From Deltaproteobacteria bacterium (GTDB lineage: Bacteria; Desulfobacterota; Desulfobacteria; Desulfobacterales; Desulfosarcinaceae): a stretch of DNA of 64,000 nt. Under the pieces are notes generated by a model. It saw only the letters and a list, made by a program, of their open reading frames with translations, was not told the DNA's origin and did not search any database. Shown one piece after another: positions 39,148 through 50,999 of the stretch. The stretch is taken from the NCBI GenBank assembly GCA_002747175.1, contig PDTK01000028.1:1-64000 (forward strand), written 5' to 3'. Every line of letters begins with the position of its first letter. Within the stretch, counting starts at the first letter, position 1. The position numbers and the translations under genes were made by a program.

Positions 39148-41067
39148 TCAGGCCAGCTCGAACGCAATCGAAAACCGCATGACCTGACGCGTGTCCAGAA
39201 ACTGCAATCGTTTGCTTTTTACCGATGGCGTTTTGAACAAGAGGGATGATTCCATGTTGAGCATATAACCGGCAAGATCCGTTTCGAAGCGGAGCTGTTC
39301 GCCGGTAACGATTCCCTCTATGGTCAAGGTGGCCTCATCCCTTTTTCGACGCCCCGCACCGTGCCCCACCAAATCGATGCGAAGGGCGGTCAAGCGGATA
39401 TGATCGGGCGTCAGTTGCGTGATTTCGGAAATAATCGCCGACATGAGATAACGCTCGCCCAAGGCGGCGATCCCGGCACGTTTTTGGTTCACCTTGGACA
39501 ACAGCGCGGTGACCAGATCCTGGGTCAGCGGAACGTTGAAGGCATCTTTTTCGCTTGTCAATTGGGCGATCCGGTCGGCTTTGGCGAGAATCCGGTTTTC
39601 CTGCCACAAGAATCCGCCCAACAACAGAAACAGAAAAGCGATACTGGCTGCGGACATGGCGATCCTCAACCGCTGTGACCGAACCTGCTGTTCCTTGTGG
39701 CGATGGGTAAAAATGAAATTGGGGGTCAAATCATTCGAGGCCAACCCGATTCCAATGGCCGGGACAAAGCTTTCCCGATCCACGGCAGCGGACGGAATCG
39801 GCACGCTTTGCGAAAACGCATGACCGGCGGGGAAGGGATTGAGAACGTTCACCGGAGATCCCAGAAGCGATTCGATTTTTTCCACCACCGCCGGACTGGC
39901 CGTCACCTGGCCGGATATCAGCACCTCATCCACGCCGTTTTGGTTGAAGTGCATACAAAAATGGGCATTGGTGCGTTCAACCTGCCTGACCAGCCGTTCG
40001 ATGGCGGGGGAAATGGCCTGGTGTACATTCAGCAACGCATCTTGCAGATCATCGCTGGTTTTTTCGCCGTCGAGAAACCGCCTGAACATGTCGCTGGCAG
40101 CCTGGTAAACGAAGTCCTGCTCGTCATCATCGGCCGCCTGACCGGATGGACCGGCCTGCGTATTCGATTCGTGCCGCTGCAAATCAGGAATCAACCCCGC
40201 ATAATCTTTTGCGATGGCATCAATCATGCTGTGTATGCCGGCTTTGATGGCCCGCGACAGAACCAGATTCCCGTTCGCATAAATGGTGATCCGCGACCAG
40301 TCCCTGCCGATGAAAAGACAGCATGTATTGCGCCCTTTTCCCCTGACGATTCCGGTCTTCAGCAGATTTTGAACGGCGAACGGCACAATGGAGATACCGG
40401 TCAGGGGGTAACCGATACGGCTGAAGAGCTTTTTCAAGGCGTTGGTCTGGGCAATGGGAATGGTAAATGTCATGACCTCGGTTTTTACCATTCCGTTTTC
40501 GTTGACATCTCCCAGTACCCTGAAATCCAGCATCATCTCCTTGGGATCAAATGACACCTCTTTGGAGAAGGTCCAATAGACGGCATTGGCAATCTGTTTT
40601 CTGGGCAGCTTGGGAATCCGGATGCAGCGGGTTTCGACATTGGCCGATGCCGTGCAGCACCAGATATCATAGCGTTTAAGGCCCTTTGTGAAGCCGAAAA
40701 GCGCATTGGCCAGTGTTTTCGCCAGGGACGGCGAGTCGAAAGCGACCGATTCGTCAAGGGGGACGCAGGCGTAATCGAGCAACGCGAAAGATTTATCCGA
40801 CAGGTGGCCGATTTTGGCTATTCGAAGGTCACGATTACCGATTTCGATACCGATGCGGACGGGCCGTTTGAAGGCCAGGGTCCCGAGTAGGGTGCGTGCG
40901 GCGGGGGCCTTAACCGGACGATCTTCTTCGACGGACATCGATGTGGGATCATGGTTCCGGATCAGATCAAGCAACTTCTCGGTGGAAGAAATCTCGTCCT
41001 TGTTGGTCAATTCAGCGCTCCGTGTCACAAAAGCAGGCCATGGATGAAAACGGCCATGTCCCGCCAT
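39148..41067 (-). CDS. PilM-PilN-like fusion protein
   Basis: N-terminal PilM/actin-like 'RIGIEIGNRDLRIAKIG', then TM and PilN-like C-terminus 'LRIAMSAASIAFLFLLLGGFLWQENRILAKADRIAQL'. Confidence 0.7.
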   Translation of the reverse strand: MAGHGRFHPWPAFVTRSAELTNKDEISSTEKLLDLIRNHDPTSMSVEEDRPVKAPAARTLLGTLAFKRPVRIGIEIGNRDLRIAKIGHLSDKSFALLDYACVPLDESVAFDSPSLAKTLANALFGFTKGLKRYDIWCCTASANVETRCIRIPKLPRKQIANAVYWTFSKEVSFDPKEMMLDFRVLGDVNENGMVKTEVMTFTIPIAQTNALKKLFSRIGYPLTGISIVPFAVQNLLKTGIVRGKGRNTCCLFIGRDWSRITIYANGNLVLSRAIKAGIHSMIDAIAKDYAGLIPDLQRHESNTQAGPSGQAADDDEQDFVYQAASDMFRRFLDGEKTSDDLQDALLNVHQAISPAIERLVRQVERTNAHFCMHFNQNGVDEVLISGQVTASPAVVEKIESLLGSPVNVLNPFPAGHAFSQSVPIPSAAVDRESFVPAIGIGLASNDLTPNFIFTHRHKEQQVRSQRLRIAMSAASIAFLFLLLGGFLWQENRILAKADRIAQLTSEKDAFNVPLTQDLVTALLSKVNQKRAGIAALGERYLMSAIISEITQLTPDHIRLTALRIDLVGHGAGRRKRDEATLTIEGIVTGEQLRFETDLAGYMLNMESSLLFKTPSVKSKRLQFLDTRQVMRFSIAFELA

Positions 41068-41371
41068 TTTCGCAAGACCATCCCGGGCGGCGGCGGGGTC
41101 CCGGAAATGACTGGTTCAGATTTTTCGAATGTTGACGCATTCAAAAGGGTTTTGTCAAGACTAAACAGAACACCGGTACACGCCTTATCATTTTTTTATT
41201 ATTAGATATTTCATAAATCGAAAAAGGCTTTGGGAACCATCCGCCGGGTCCATGCGCGTCTGGCGATCGGGATGCGGACAGACAAAAGTCACTCCCGGCA
41301 GCGCAATAAGGCTTGAAAAAAAATAAGTTGCCTTCTATTTTCGTGAAGATACCCGACTCGGAGAACGATCC

Positions 41372-42286
41372 ATGAAGCTGCCCAATACATCCGTCAGGCT
41401 CACCGATCATATGATGCTGATCGGCATTTCGCTGGCCGCCATCTACTGGATTCTCGATTCGCTTTTGTCCATATTCACCCGCTACGACAATCTGTTCGAG
41501 CAATTGTCAGGTGTCAATCTAAATGAAATCTGGACGCGAATCATCGTGCTCTGCCTTTTTGCCATTTTCGGATCTCACGCCCAGTACACGATCAACGAAA
41601 GAAAAAAAACGGAAGCCAAACTCGAACAAAACGCAGCGACTCGCGAACGATTCCAGCGACTGCTGTCGCCGGATCTGGCCGAACGGGTCGTCTCCGGTGA
41701 GCTGAAAGTCGAAAAAGGCGGAAAAGATCAGGTGGCAACGGTTCTTTTCGTCGATATCCGCGGATTTGCCACCATCAGCGAAAACAACCAGGCGTCCGAG
41801 GTCCTGGGTATGCTCAACGAGTACTATGAGGCCTTGGTCGAAGTGGTTTTTCGCCATGAGGGCACCGTAGACAAATTCATCGGAGATGCAATGATGGTGA
41901 TCTGGGGCGCACCGGTAACCCATGCCGACGATCCCCACCGTGCGGTACAGGCAGCGCTTGAAATCAAGGAGGCCCTGGCCGACTTCAACCGGGCGGGTCT
42001 CAAAATCGGCCGTCCCCGGATCGCTGTCGGCATCGGCATCAACACCGGCAATCTCATGGCCGGCTATATCGGTTCCTCCCGCACCATGAGTTACTCGGTA
42101 ATTGGTGACACCGTCAACATCGCTTCACGACTTTGTTCGGCGGCCCGCCCGGATCAAATATTGGTTTCTGAAAATACGTGGAACCAGGTCAAAGACCAAT
42201 TCGAGGCCGTATCCCTCGGTCAGATACAGGCCAAAGGAAAATTTCAGCCGGTCAATGCCTATGCCGTCACCAAATCGATACAGTAA
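41372..42286 (+). CDS. Membrane class III adenylate/guanylate cyclase
   Basis: Two N-terminal TMs; 'VATVLFVDIRGFATISE', 'KFIGDAMMVIWGAP', 'IGINTGNLMAGYIGSSRTMSYSVIGDTVNIASRL'. Confidence 0.94.
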   Translation: MKLPNTSVRLTDHMMLIGISLAAIYWILDSLLSIFTRYDNLFEQLSGVNLNEIWTRIIVLCLFAIFGSHAQYTINERKKTEAKLEQNAATRERFQRLLSPDLAERVVSGELKVEKGGKDQVATVLFVDIRGFATISENNQASEVLGMLNEYYEALVEVVFRHEGTVDKFIGDAMMVIWGAPVTHADDPHRAVQAALEIKEALADFNRAGLKIGRPRIAVGIGINTGNLMAGYIGSSRTMSYSVIGDTVNIASRLCSAARPDQILVSENTWNQVKDQFEAVSLGQIQAKGKFQPVNAYAVTKSIQ

Positions 42287-42393
42287 TTACCCGACAGAAT
42301 CATTTTGCCAAAGGCTGGGACCGAAAGTGGGATGGCTCAGCTCAGGACTGAGTAACTTTACGCCCCCGGGCATTTGTGCTAAATAGTGCCCAT

Positions 42394-42517
42394 CCAGAAA
42401 TGGCCAATTTGCCCGATATCTGCGTTATACGAACATTTTTATCCTCGGCATATCAACCATATGCCTGCGGTAAAAATGTTCGAAAGCCTTGATCTCGAAT
42501 ATTTTGCCTATTTCTGG
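42394..42517. repeat. 124-bp dispersed palindromic (MITE/REP-like) element
   Basis: Core hairpin 42430-42482 (24-nt arms CGAACATTTTTATCCTCGGCATAT / ATATGCCTGCGGTAAAAATGTTCG, 5-nt loop) inside outer arms CCAGAAATGGCCAATTT... / ...ATTTTGCCTATTTCTGG; partial copies at 9557, 19278, 56268 and 63388. Confidence 0.85.
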
Positions 42518-42576
42518 ACAAACACCAAATAGCCGGTTCCTGAAGACCTAAAACAAGCAATCTCAAACGACTGAAC

Positions 42577-43071
42577 ATGACACGCATCGGTATGGGATAC
42601 GACATTCATCGCATGGTACCCGACAGGCCGCTGGTACTGGGCGGTGAAACCATACCGTATTCAAAAGGGCTGCTGGGCCATTCGGATGCCGACGTACTGG
42701 TGCATGCCGCCTGCGATGCGCTGCTGGGAGCAGCGGGTATGGGCGATATCGGAGAGATGTTCCCCGACACCGACCCGCAATACAAGGATGCCTACAGCAT
42801 CGACTTGTTGCGGGCCACAACGCAGCGAATTCAGGAAAAAGGATGGTTGCTGGTCAACATGGATGCCACCATCTTCGCCCAGGCACCCAGGCTGTCACCG
42901 TACAAAAAGGCGATGGCGGACCGTCTGGCCGCCTGCATGCAGGTCCAGTCGTCACGGATTAACATCAAAGCCACCACCACCGAAGGACTCGGTGCCGTTG
43001 GCAGCGGTGACGGCATCGCCGCCATGTGCGTGGTGTTGCTTCGTTCCAGACAACCCGCTGCCGACACATAA
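42577..43071 (+). CDS. ispF: 2-C-methyl-D-erythritol 2,4-cyclodiphosphate synthase
   Basis: 'RIGMGYDIHRMV', 'LGHSDADVLVHAACDALLGA', 'KATTTEGLGAVG'. Confidence 0.97.
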   Translation: MTRIGMGYDIHRMVPDRPLVLGGETIPYSKGLLGHSDADVLVHAACDALLGAAGMGDIGEMFPDTDPQYKDAYSIDLLRATTQRIQEKGWLLVNMDATIFAQAPRLSPYKKAMADRLAACMQVQSSRINIKATTTEGLGAVGSGDGIAAMCVVLLRSRQPAADT

Positions 43072-43097
43072 TCGTTGAACAAGAGGTTTGATCATTC

Positions 43098-44528
43098 ATG
43101 ACCATACGGATCTACAACACCCTGACGAAATCCAAGGAAAAATTTGAACCGGTCACCCCGGGCCAGGTGAACATCTACGTCTGCGGCCCCACGGTTTACG
43201 ATGACTGTCATGTGGGCCACGCCCGCTCCGTGGTGGTTTTCGATGCGATTGTCCGTTTCCTGCGGGCCATGGACTACCAGGTCAACTATGTCCGCAATTT
43301 TACGGATGTGGACGATAAGATCATCAATCGGGCCAACGAGATCGGGATCGACGCGAGTCAGTTGGCGCAGAAATTCATAGACGCCTTTTACCGGGATATG
43401 GATGCCCTCAACGTAATACGCGCCGACCGTGAGCCGAGGGTCACCGAACACATCGACGACATCGTCGCCATCGTGCAAACCCTTTTGAATAAAGGCGCGG
43501 CCTATGTCGTGGACGGGGACGTCTATTTCGCTGTGGACACCTTTGCGGATTACGGCAAGCTGTCCGGCAGGAAGCTCGACGACATGGTGGCCGGCAGCCG
43601 GGTCGAAATCAATACCAACAAACGCAATCCCTTCGACTTCGTCCTCTGGAAAGCGGCCAAACCCGGCGAACCGTCCTGGAGCAGCCCATGGGGGGAGGGG
43701 CGCCCTGGGTGGCACATCGAGTGCTCGGCCATGAGCAGCCATTTTCTCGGCCAGACCCTGGATATCCATGGCGGTGGCAAAGACCTGATCTTTCCCCATC
43801 ATGAGAACGAAATCGCCCAATCCGAAGCGGCCCATGGGGCCACCTTCGCACGCTATTGGATGCACAACGGATTCGTCAACATTGACAACGAAAAAATGTC
43901 CAAATCACTGAATAATTTTCTGATGATCAAGGATATTCTGGCATCCTGCCATCCGGAAAGTGTGCGCCTGTTTCTGCTTTCCAGCCATTATCGCAGCCCC
44001 ATCGATTTTTCCGACCAGAACCTCAAGGAGGCGGAAAAGGCACTGGATAAAATTTACGGTCTGCTCAAACGGTTGGCGGAAGAGGGCGGTATCGATGCTG
44101 TCGAGGCCCCGCCCGGCAAATATTGGACGGACTTTTGCGAGGCCATGAGCGATGATTTCAATACCGCCAAAGGGGTCGGGCTGCTGTTCAACCTGATCAA
44201 GGATGCCAACCGGATTCTCGACCAGGACGATTCATCCGCGACTGCCGGGGCCACACTGACCGAACTGGCCGCCGATTTAAGGCGCATGGGCAACATCCTG
44301 GGCATTTTGCAGACCGATTGGCAAACCTTTTTCGACACCCGGAAGACCAGCCAGCTCCAGGATGTAACCCTGACACCGGAAGCCATCGAAGCCCTGATTG
44401 CCGAACGGACGGCGGCCCGGAAAAACAAGGCGTGGCAGCGGGCCGACGAGATCCGGGATCAACTGGCCGAAAACGGCATTGTTCTGGAGGATAAGACTGA
44501 CGGCACCCATTGGAAGGTGGCCACCTGA
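43098..44528 (+). CDS. cysS: Cysteinyl-tRNA synthetase
   Basis: 'YVCGPTVYDDCHVGHARSVVVFD', 'GWHIECSAMS', 'KMSKSLNNF'. Confidence 0.98.
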   Translation: MTIRIYNTLTKSKEKFEPVTPGQVNIYVCGPTVYDDCHVGHARSVVVFDAIVRFLRAMDYQVNYVRNFTDVDDKIINRANEIGIDASQLAQKFIDAFYRDMDALNVIRADREPRVTEHIDDIVAIVQTLLNKGAAYVVDGDVYFAVDTFADYGKLSGRKLDDMVAGSRVEINTNKRNPFDFVLWKAAKPGEPSWSSPWGEGRPGWHIECSAMSSHFLGQTLDIHGGGKDLIFPHHENEIAQSEAAHGATFARYWMHNGFVNIDNEKMSKSLNNFLMIKDILASCHPESVRLFLLSSHYRSPIDFSDQNLKEAEKALDKIYGLLKRLAEEGGIDAVEAPPGKYWTDFCEAMSDDFNTAKGVGLLFNLIKDANRILDQDDSSATAGATLTELAADLRRMGNILGILQTDWQTFFDTRKTSQLQDVTLTPEAIEALIAERTAARKNKAWQRADEIRDQLAENGIVLEDKTDGTHWKVAT

Positions 44529-44696
44529 CGGATTCCTAAGAAGGCCGATATCTGCGTTAGGCTTCATCCCGCGTCACTGCGAAATCTTCCCGACACACGC
44601 GCTCCTCGGTTTTCGCAAGCCTTGATATCGACATTCTCACGAATCCGTTGTTCTATGGTATCGCCTGATAAGTTATCATAATCTTTGCATCTTGCT

Positions 44697-46691
44697 ATGC
44701 CAACCTTCACCATAGAATCCGAATACACCCCCTGCGGCGACCAACCCGCGGCCATCGACGCCATCTCCCAAAGCATTCTGGACGGCACCCGAAGCCAGGT
44801 ACTCCTGGGCGTTACCGGCTCCGGAAAAACCTTCACGATGGCCAACATCATCGCCCGGGTGAACCGCCCCGCACTGATCCTGGCCCCCAACAAAACCCTG
44901 GCCGCCCAGTTGTACAATGAGTTCCGGCAGCTTTTCCCTGAAAATGCGATCGAGTACTTTGTCAGCTATTACGATTACTACCAGCCGGAAGCCTACATCC
45001 CCACCACGGACACCTATATTCAAAAGGACTCGTCGATCAACGAGCTGATTGATAAAATGCGCCACTCGGCCACACGAAATGTGTTGTCGCGGACCGATGT
45101 GGTGGTGGTCGCCAGCGTTTCCTGCATTTTCGGGCTGGGCGCTCCGGAAGACTACCTTTCCATGCGTATCGACCTGGCCACAGAGATGGACCTGCCCCGG
45201 GAAAGGCTGCTCTACCAATTGGTTTCCATCCATTACCAGCGCAACGACATGGATTTTCATCGGGGCGTATTTCGGGTGCGCGGGGACCGGGTGGAAATCT
45301 TTCCGGCCTACGAAGAGGAGACGGCCATCCGTATCGATTTTTTCGGGGATGAAATCGAAGGAATCACCGAATTCGACCCGATCACCGGAACAACCCGCAA
45401 GCACCTGGACGCGGTCACCCTGTTCCCGGCCAGCCATTACGTGACCCGCAAGGCGACCCTGGAGAAGGCCACCCGCAGCATCGTCCAGGAACTCAAGGAA
45501 AGGGTCGAGCATTTCAGAGGCCAAAACGCCCTCATCGAAGCCCAACGCATCGAAGAGCGGACCCTTTTCGACCTGGAGATGATTCAAGAAATCGGCTACT
45601 GCAACGGTATCGAGAACTATTCGCGGCATTTGACCGGACGCCTGGCCGGACAGCCCCCGCCGACCCTGCTGGATTATTTTCCCGATGACTTCCTCATTTT
45701 CGTTGATGAAAGCCATATCGCCGTTCCCCAAATCCGGGCCATGTACAAAGGCGACCGCTCGCGCAAGGAGACCTTGGTCCGCTATGGTTTTCGGCTGCCG
45801 TCGGCCCTGGACAACCGTCCCCTGAAATTTGAAGAGTGGAGCCGGCGCATCCACCAGATCGTGTACGTTTCGGCAACACCGGCGGACTATGAACTAACCG
45901 CTTCAGGCCGGCGCGTGGTGGAGCAGATCGTTCGGCCCACCGGTTTGATTGATCCCGTCATTCATGTGCGCAAGGCCGGCAATCAGGTGGACGACCTTTA
46001 CGGAGAAATCCGTCAACGCCAGAAGCGCGGAGAACGCATCCTGGTGACCGTCTTGACCAAACGGATGGCCGAAGACCTGACCGAATACTACACGGACCTG
46101 GGGCTGGCCGTCCGCTATCTGCACGCCGACATCTCCACCATGGAACGCATGGACATCATCCGGGAACTGCGCGTGGGCAAATTCGATGCGTTGATCGGCA
46201 TCAATTTGCTGCGTGAGGGACTGGATATCCCCGAAGTGTCGCTGGTGGCCATTCTGGATGCCGACAAGGAAGGATTTTTGCGATCCACCCGCTCCCTGAT
46301 TCAGACCTTCGGCCGGGCCGCCCGCAATGTCAACGGCACGGTTGTCTTGTACGCGGATCGGGTGACCGCATCCATGCAGGCAGCCATGGAGGAAACGAAT
46401 AGAAGGCGCAGCATTCAGCAGCAATACAATCAGGATCACCACATCACGCCCCGGACCGTTGACAAGGCGATTACCGATATTTTCGATATGGCCTACGAAT
46501 CACAAGAGGATGAATTCACACAAGTGGCCGAGCCACAGATGGACTATGGTGCGGATACCGACCCGGAGGCCCTGATCGCCGATTTGGAAAAACAGATGCA
46601 GGCTGCGGCCAAGGAACTGGCTTTCGAGGAAGCCGCCCGACTGCGCGATCGGATCAAGGGCTTGCGCAAGCGATTGCTATTCGAAAAATAA
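44697..46691 (+). CDS. uvrB: Excinuclease ABC subunit B
   Basis: '[15 protein letters not shown]', '[25 protein letters not shown]', C-terminal UVR motif; ATG at 44697 preferred over the upstream TTG. Confidence 0.98.
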   Translation: MPTFTIESEYTPCGDQPAAIDAISQSILDGTRSQVLLGVTGSGKTFTMANIIARVNRPALILAPNKTLAAQLYNEFRQLFPENAIEYFVSYYDYYQPEAYIPTTDTYIQKDSSINELIDKMRHSATRNVLSRTDVVVVASVSCIFGLGAPEDYLSMRIDLATEMDLPRERLLYQLVSIHYQRNDMDFHRGVFRVRGDRVEIFPAYEEETAIRIDFFGDEIEGITEFDPITGTTRKHLDAVTLFPASHYVTRKATLEKATRSIVQELKERVEHFRGQNALIEAQRIEERTLFDLEMIQEIGYCNGIENYSRHLTGRLAGQPPPTLLDYFPDDFLIFVDESHIAVPQIRAMYKGDRSRKETLVRYGFRLPSALDNRPLKFEEWSRRIHQIVYVSATPADYELTASGRRVVEQIVRPTGLIDPVIHVRKAGNQVDDLYGEIRQRQKRGERILVTVLTKRMAEDLTEYYTDLGLAVRYLHADISTMERMDIIRELRVGKFDALIGINLLREGLDIPEVSLVAILDADKEGFLRSTRSLIQTFGRAARNVNGTVVLYADRVTASMQAAMEETNRRRSIQQQYNQDHHITPRTVDKAITDIFDMAYESQEDEFTQVAEPQMDYGADTDPEALIADLEKQMQAAAKELAFEEAARLRDRIKGLRKRLLFEK

Positions 46692-46720
46692 CCCCCAGGG
46701 TGTACAACGGCTGCCGATCA

Positions 46721-48562
46721 ATGAAACACAACGTCGCCAATCAGGAAATCACCGACACATTGGCGGGAACGCTGAAAGGCATCACCGATGCTCCCGGCGT
46801 CTATCTGATGAAAGATGCCGATGGCGAGATCATCTATATTGGCAAGGCCGTCAATCTCACCAAGCGGGTCTCCTCCTATTTCCAGCGCAAAGACCTGCTG
46901 GGACCGAAGACGGCCCTGATGGTGTCCCGGGTGGCCGATATCGAGACCATCGTCACCGCTTCGGAAAAAGAGGCCCTGATACTGGAAGCCAACCTGATCA
47001 AACGTCACCGACCGAGGTACAACGTCGTCCTCAAGGATGACAAACGCTATCCTTCCGTTCGCATCGATGTCCGCCGAACCTATCCCAAAATCGAGATCGT
47101 CAGGAAGACGCCCAAAGATGGCGCGATCTATTTCGGGCCGTTTTCGTCTGCCCACGCCGTACGGCAGACCGTTAAATTCGCCAACAAAACCTTCCCTTTG
47201 CGAAAATGCAGCGACCGGTCATTGAACAACCGCACCCGGCCCTGCATTCACCACCAGATGGGCCAGTGCCTGGCACCTTGCTGCCTGTCCGTCAAACCGA
47301 AAACATACCATGGGGTCGTCAAAGAGGTGATTCTCTTTCTAAAAGGACGCACCCCCGAACTGATCCAGCGCATTCGACGACAAATGCACGCCGCCGCCGA
47401 CCAACAGGCGTTCGAACTGGCGGCCGCCTTGAGGGACCGGATGGTGGCCCTGGAAAGAACCCTGGAACGTCAGGTCACGGTGACCACCGACTTTATGGAC
47501 CGGGATGTGATCGGCATGGCCGGCAACAGCGATTTCCGGTTGATTACGGTGATGCACCTGCGCAGCGGCGTATTGCGCGGTATGCGTCATTTCGAATTCA
47601 ATCAGGCTGCCCCTGAAAAAGACGAATTGGTTGCCCAGTTTCTGGGACAATACTACCGGCAGGACCACGGGGTGCCCAAGGAAGTGCTGGTCCCGCTGTT
47701 GCCGGAAAACAAGAATTTGCTCGAAGAGGCCCTTTCCGAATGGAAAGGGCGTCGGGTTCGGATTCACCGACCTGCTCGCGGTGAAAAGCGACGCCTGGTC
47801 GACATGGCCGAAACCAATGCCCAAAACACCCTTCGGGAACGATTGCAGCGTGCGACCCAGGAAGCCGCAATACTCAAGGCCATAGAGAAACGGCTGGGTC
47901 TGGACCGGCCGCCCGAACGCATCGAATGCTTCGACAACTCCAATCTGGCCGGCACCAATCCGGTCTCGGCCATGGCGGTTTTCGTCAACGGGCGTCCTGA
48001 GAAATCCCAATACCGGCGCTACGCCATCCGTTCCGTCACCTCACCGGACGACTACGCCAGTATGAACGAAGTGCTGAACCGTCGATATGGCAAAAACAGT
48101 TCCAACAGTCCTTTTCCGGATCTGTTATTGGTGGACGGCGGCAAGGGGCAATTGAACATTGCCGTTGCTGTATTGAATCGGCTGGGGATGGCGGATCGTT
48201 TTGCCGTGGCCGGGATTGCCAAAAAAGATGCGGAGCGCGGAGAGGATCAGGACAAAATTTACCTGCCCAACCGGGCCAACCCGGTCAATTTGGGAAGTGA
48301 CGGGCGCCTGTTGCTGCTTTTGCAGCAGATCCGCGATGAGGCCCATCGCTTCGCCATCACTTACCAGCGAAAGCGCAGAATCCGCAAAACGGTGAAATCG
48401 GAACTGGACCGGATCGACGGCGTGGGCCCGAAACGCAGGGCAACCCTGATGAAACATTTCGGCAGCATAAAAAAAATCCGGGCAGCCACGGTGGATGAAC
48501 TCAGCGAACTGCCCGGAATCAATCTGTCTTTGGCCGAAGCCATTAGAAAAGCATTGAATTAA
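46721..48562 (+). CDS. uvrC: Excinuclease ABC subunit C
   Basis: GIY-YIG 'APGVYLMKDADGEIIYIGKAVNLTKRVSSYF', UVR motif, C-terminal HhH. Confidence 0.97.
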   Translation: MKHNVANQEITDTLAGTLKGITDAPGVYLMKDADGEIIYIGKAVNLTKRVSSYFQRKDLLGPKTALMVSRVADIETIVTASEKEALILEANLIKRHRPRYNVVLKDDKRYPSVRIDVRRTYPKIEIVRKTPKDGAIYFGPFSSAHAVRQTVKFANKTFPLRKCSDRSLNNRTRPCIHHQMGQCLAPCCLSVKPKTYHGVVKEVILFLKGRTPELIQRIRRQMHAAADQQAFELAAALRDRMVALERTLERQVTVTTDFMDRDVIGMAGNSDFRLITVMHLRSGVLRGMRHFEFNQAAPEKDELVAQFLGQYYRQDHGVPKEVLVPLLPENKNLLEEALSEWKGRRVRIHRPARGEKRRLVDMAETNAQNTLRERLQRATQEAAILKAIEKRLGLDRPPERIECFDNSNLAGTNPVSAMAVFVNGRPEKSQYRRYAIRSVTSPDDYASMNEVLNRRYGKNSSNSPFPDLLLVDGGKGQLNIAVAVLNRLGMADRFAVAGIAKKDAERGEDQDKIYLPNRANPVNLGSDGRLLLLLQQIRDEAHRFAITYQRKRRIRKTVKSELDRIDGVGPKRRATLMKHFGSIKKIRAATVDELSELPGINLSLAEAIRKALN

Positions 48563-48573
48563 AACAATATTTG

Positions 48574-48702
48574 TTTGCAAAGGGTAGGTTGCGGTTCAGA
48601 TCGAGGCCGCAGCTTTTTCGAAGCCGGAGGCGTAGCAGCGCCATGTCGAGAACTTCGAAAATGCGAGAACGAAGATATGGGCCGCAAGATGCCCTTTGCG
48701 GA
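48574..48702. repeat. 129-bp palindromic element between convergent uvrC and mdh
   Basis: Ends TTTGCAAAGGGTAGGTTGCGG / CCGCAAGATGCCCTTTGCGGA; inner arms ATCGAGGCCGCAGCTTTTTCGAAG / CTTCGAAAATGCGAGAACGAAGAT. Confidence 0.75.
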
Positions 48703-48709
48703 CGAATAC

Positions 48710-49762
<1,053 letters not shown>

Positions 49763-49974
49763 CTAAGAAGTTAGTTCTCAAATGTTGACAATAAAAGGGC
49801 AAACAGGATAAAACACTTTTGTCAAAACACCAGGTTCATTGGGAATCACCACGCCAGGACGACAAAATCGCCGACAGCCGGGGCGCCATCCGCGGCACCG
49901 CCGGCCAGTGGCTTTCCGTGATCGCCCATGACGGTACAGGCAATGATGGATTGTCACGCATAACAGGATCATGA

Positions 49975-50898
49975 ATGGATATCGGCAAACAAATTAAATC
50001 CCTGCTCAATGAAGCGGAATTATACCGCTGCCAAGGATTGCTATCCGAAGCAAAAAACAGGTATCGGTCCGCGTCGGCCCTGATACAGGATCTCGACCGG
50101 TTGAAAAACAAAGCGCACCTGTTGAAAGTCATTTCGGAAAAAATACATTCTCTTGACGAAAAATCGGAAAAATTTCAAACCGGACCGGCATCTCCTGAAA
50201 TAACGGAAAAAGGACAGGATCTGATCAAGAACCTGTTCGGTAAAAACGACCTCCAAAAAGCCGTGGCACTGGCCAAATTCGGTCAGTTCGAAAGAGCCAT
50301 CGCCGAATTCGAGGCCCTTTTGAGAGACGATACATATCGTGTGGATGCCGGTAAAAACATTATCCGCTGCAAACTGGCCATCGCCACTGTGGATGATGCC
50401 ATCGACCAGTACAAACAATGGTACGCCGGCGATCTGTTCACCAGCAGCCAGTTGGAAGCGATTCGAACCTACCTCCACCCGATCCTGGAAAACAAGGGTA
50501 TTTCGACACCGTTGCCCGCCCCCGTGAACGAGAATCCCGATGACGATTCTGAGAACAAGACCGACACCGGTGGAATTGAGTTCAGTATGCCGGAACCGGA
50601 AGAGGACATGCTCGACATTACCTCTATCGGTATTACCTTCACCAGCGGTGCCAACCAGGGGAAAATGGTTGAATTCGACGTCAACTTCCAATCCGGTGAC
50701 ATGCTCAGCCTGATCATATCCAAATCGGATGCCGCATTCATCGAGGATTTGAATAATGGCGATAATTTGGACGACGTCCAGTTTTATTCCCCGATTGCCA
50801 TGTTCAAGGGAACCGCAGTGGTTGCCAACAAGACACGGATCAATTCCGGACCGAAACAAGGCGACTTCTGCCTGGACCTGAAGGTGACCGGCAGTTAA
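49975..50898 (+). CDS. TPR-containing protein with PilZ-like C-terminal region (tentative)
   Basis: N-terminal helical repeats; C-terminal 'LDITSIGITFTSGANQGKMVEFDVNFQSGDMLSLII'. Confidence 0.55.
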   Translation: MDIGKQIKSLLNEAELYRCQGLLSEAKNRYRSASALIQDLDRLKNKAHLLKVISEKIHSLDEKSEKFQTGPASPEITEKGQDLIKNLFGKNDLQKAVALAKFGQFERAIAEFEALLRDDTYRVDAGKNIIRCKLAIATVDDAIDQYKQWYAGDLFTSSQLEAIRTYLHPILENKGISTPLPAPVNENPDDDSENKTDTGGIEFSMPEPEEDMLDITSIGITFTSGANQGKMVEFDVNFQSGDMLSLIISKSDAAFIEDLNNGDNLDDVQFYSPIAMFKGTAVVANKTRINSGPKQGDFCLDLKVTGS

Positions 50899-50999
50899 CG
50901 CCGTTCAAACAGCCGGTTACCATTGAATGCGGCTGATATCGCTGAATCTGACGAGGCCTCCAGCGCACCTTTCACTCAATTAGTTAAGGAATAATTTCT

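Noticed and set aside
41200-41340. Structured-looking GC-rich leader before the cyclase gene, considered as a c-di-GMP or cobalamin riboswitch
   Set aside because: Conserved riboswitch core sequences could not be recognised by eye; would need an Infernal search
43092-43865. 257-aa minus-strand ORF
   Set aside because: Antisense to cysS; shadow ORF in GC-rich coding DNA
44676-45854. 392-aa minus-strand ORF
   Set aside because: Antisense to uvrB; no recognisable domain
49819-49974. Open frame (about 50 aa, TTG start) directly upstream of the TPR gene
   Set aside because: No RBS and no recognisable family; too weak to call
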